The translations under genes and the position numbers were made by a program. Shown in pieces: positions 5,322 to 6,077 of a DNA stretch of 6,077 nt. The notes beneath the pieces are model-generated. The model did not search any database and had not been told where the DNA came from. It worked only from the letters and a program-made list of their open reading frames with translations. Each line of letters opens with the position of its first letter. The first letter of the stretch is position 1. Source of the stretch: Thermoanaerobaculia bacterium (GTDB taxonomy: Bacteria; Acidobacteriota; Thermoanaerobaculia; Gp7-AA8); contig JAMPYE010000284.1 in NCBI GenBank assembly GCA_023700825.1, positions 1-6,077 on the forward strand. Reading direction: 5' to 3'.

Positions 5322-6077
5322 CGGCCGTTCGTCCCTTCGACCCCGAGCTCGGCGCGCAGCAACCCCTCGAGCGCCTCGGGCGTGAGGTTCGCGCGGAGCG
5401 CGCCGCCCACGGCCACGCTGATCGACTTGTTCTCTTCCGACACGATCACGACGACGGCGTCGGTCTCCTCCGCGAGCCCGAGCGCCGCCCTGTGGCGCGT
5501 GCCCATGTCGGCCGCGAGCTGATCGCCCGAACTCAGGGGAAGCACTGCGCTTGCAGCAACGATCCGGTCGCCACGCACGATGGCCGCGCCGTCGTGCATC
5601 GGCGCACCGGGCGAGAAGATGCTCACCAGGAGCTCTGGCGAGAGCTGCGCGTCGAGCGGCCGGCCGCGTTCGATCCACTCGCGCAACCCCTCGGTCCGCT
5701 CGATGACGATCAGCGCGCCCCAGCTCCGCGAGGCGAGGTCGCGCGTCGCATCGACGATCTTCGTGACGCGCGAGCCGCTCTCGGGGGGCGACATGAATCG
5801 AAGCAGTGGCGTGCGGCCGAATGCTGCGAGCGCCTGCCGGATCTCCTGCTGGAAGAGCACGATCACCGCGAACGGAAAGTAGAAGAGGACGGCCGCGAAG
5901 ACGCGCTCGGTCGCGATCAGCCCCACGACGCGCGCCAGGTAGTAAGCACCCGCGAGAAGCACGATGCCGACCGACATCTGCATCGCCTTCGTGCCGCGGA
6001 TGACGTAGAGCGCCGTGTAGATCAGGAACGCGACGATGGCGATATCGATTGCGTCGAGCCATCCGAGCTGCAGCGCG
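5318..6077 (-). CDS. cdaA: Diadenylate cyclase CdaA (DacA), membrane-bound c-di-AMP synthase, N-terminus cut by window edge
   Basis: CdaA condenses two ATP into cyclic di-AMP, a second messenger controlling potassium and osmolyte transport and cell-wall homeostasis, at the inner face of the cytoplasmic membrane. The frame is open to the window edge. Reading upstream of the internal ATG at 5983 adds 31 residues that include the family-typical VIRGTKA, so the ATG is not the start and 252 residues are visible. Perhaps 10-20 N-terminal residues are missing, since the B. subtilis protein is about 273. Numbering from the first visible residue, three hydrophobic segments lie near 9-25, 33-52 and 57-74, followed by the DAC domain. 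Its two catalytic signatures are present: DGA in MHDGAAIV (about 162-164) and RHR in GTRHRAALG (about 194-196). The stop overlaps the cdaR start by four bases, which places it in an operon with cdaR and glmM. The enzyme looks intact and active. The identity is firm from motifs and gene order. Confidence 0.96.
   Translation of the reverse strand, partial: ALQLGWLDAIDIAIVAFLIYTALYVIRGTKAMQMSVGIVLLAGAYYLARVVGLIATERVFAAVLFYFPFAVIVLFQQEIRQALAAFGRTPLLRFMSPPESGSRVTKIVDATRDLASRSWGALIVIERTEGLREWIERGRPLDAQLSPELLVSIFSPGAPMHDGAAIVRGDRIVAASAVLPLSSGDQLAADMGTRHRAALGLAEETDAVVVIVSEENKSISVAVGGALRANLTPEALEGLLRAELGVEGTNGR

Noticed and set aside
5322..6062. Long N-terminal extension of the cdaR frame
   Set aside because: It lies inside cdaA, is Arg-rich without domains, and the ATG overlapping the cdaA stop immediately precedes the membrane anchor.

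Overview
The window comes from a GC-rich bacterial chromosome. All six supported genes lie on the minus strand, so transcription runs from high to low coordinates. I see no phage, transposon, CRISPR, rRNA or tRNA signature. A cdaA-cdaR-glmM cluster is best known from Firmicutes but also occurs in several high-GC Gram-negative phyla. The GC content, the GC-rich third codon positions, the histone-H1-like basic tail and the secreted and zinc-ribbon hypothetical proteins fit an Acidobacteriota- or Myxococcota-like lineage. That placement is inference, not a marker-based assignment.

Right-hand half (about 3253-6077): a tightly packed three-gene operon. The first gene is the diadenylate cyclase cdaA, whose extreme N-terminus is cut by the window edge. 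It is followed by the membrane-anchored YbbR-domain regulator cdaR and then the phosphoglucosamine mutase glmM. Both junctions are 4-base stop/start overlaps (ATGA, then GTGA), which suggests translational coupling. In characterised bacteria CdaA makes c-di-AMP at the membrane, CdaR modulates it, and GlmM both makes glucosamine-1-phosphate for peptidoglycan and binds and restrains CdaA. The cluster therefore links cell-wall precursor supply to c-di-AMP signalling.

Middle (about 1916-3252): a separate transcription unit. An extended -10 promoter and a strong ribosome binding site precede a 378-residue protein. It joins a roughly 200-residue Lys/Ala/Pro tail resembling histone H1 to a C-terminal beta-rich domain of unknown function. 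A perfect 13-bp hairpin follows the gene and probably helps end the transcript.

Left-hand part (1-1726): a secreted hypothetical protein whose reading frame is broken near its 3' end by one extra base in a run of eight G, and a 210-residue multi-zinc-ribbon protein with an excellent ribosome binding site. Two adjacent hairpins follow the latter gene.

The most useful observations are the H1-tail/beta-domain fusion, the homopolymer frameshift and its inferred 297-residue repaired product, and the short two-repeat CdaR. I found no convincing evidence of a wholly new multi-gene system.
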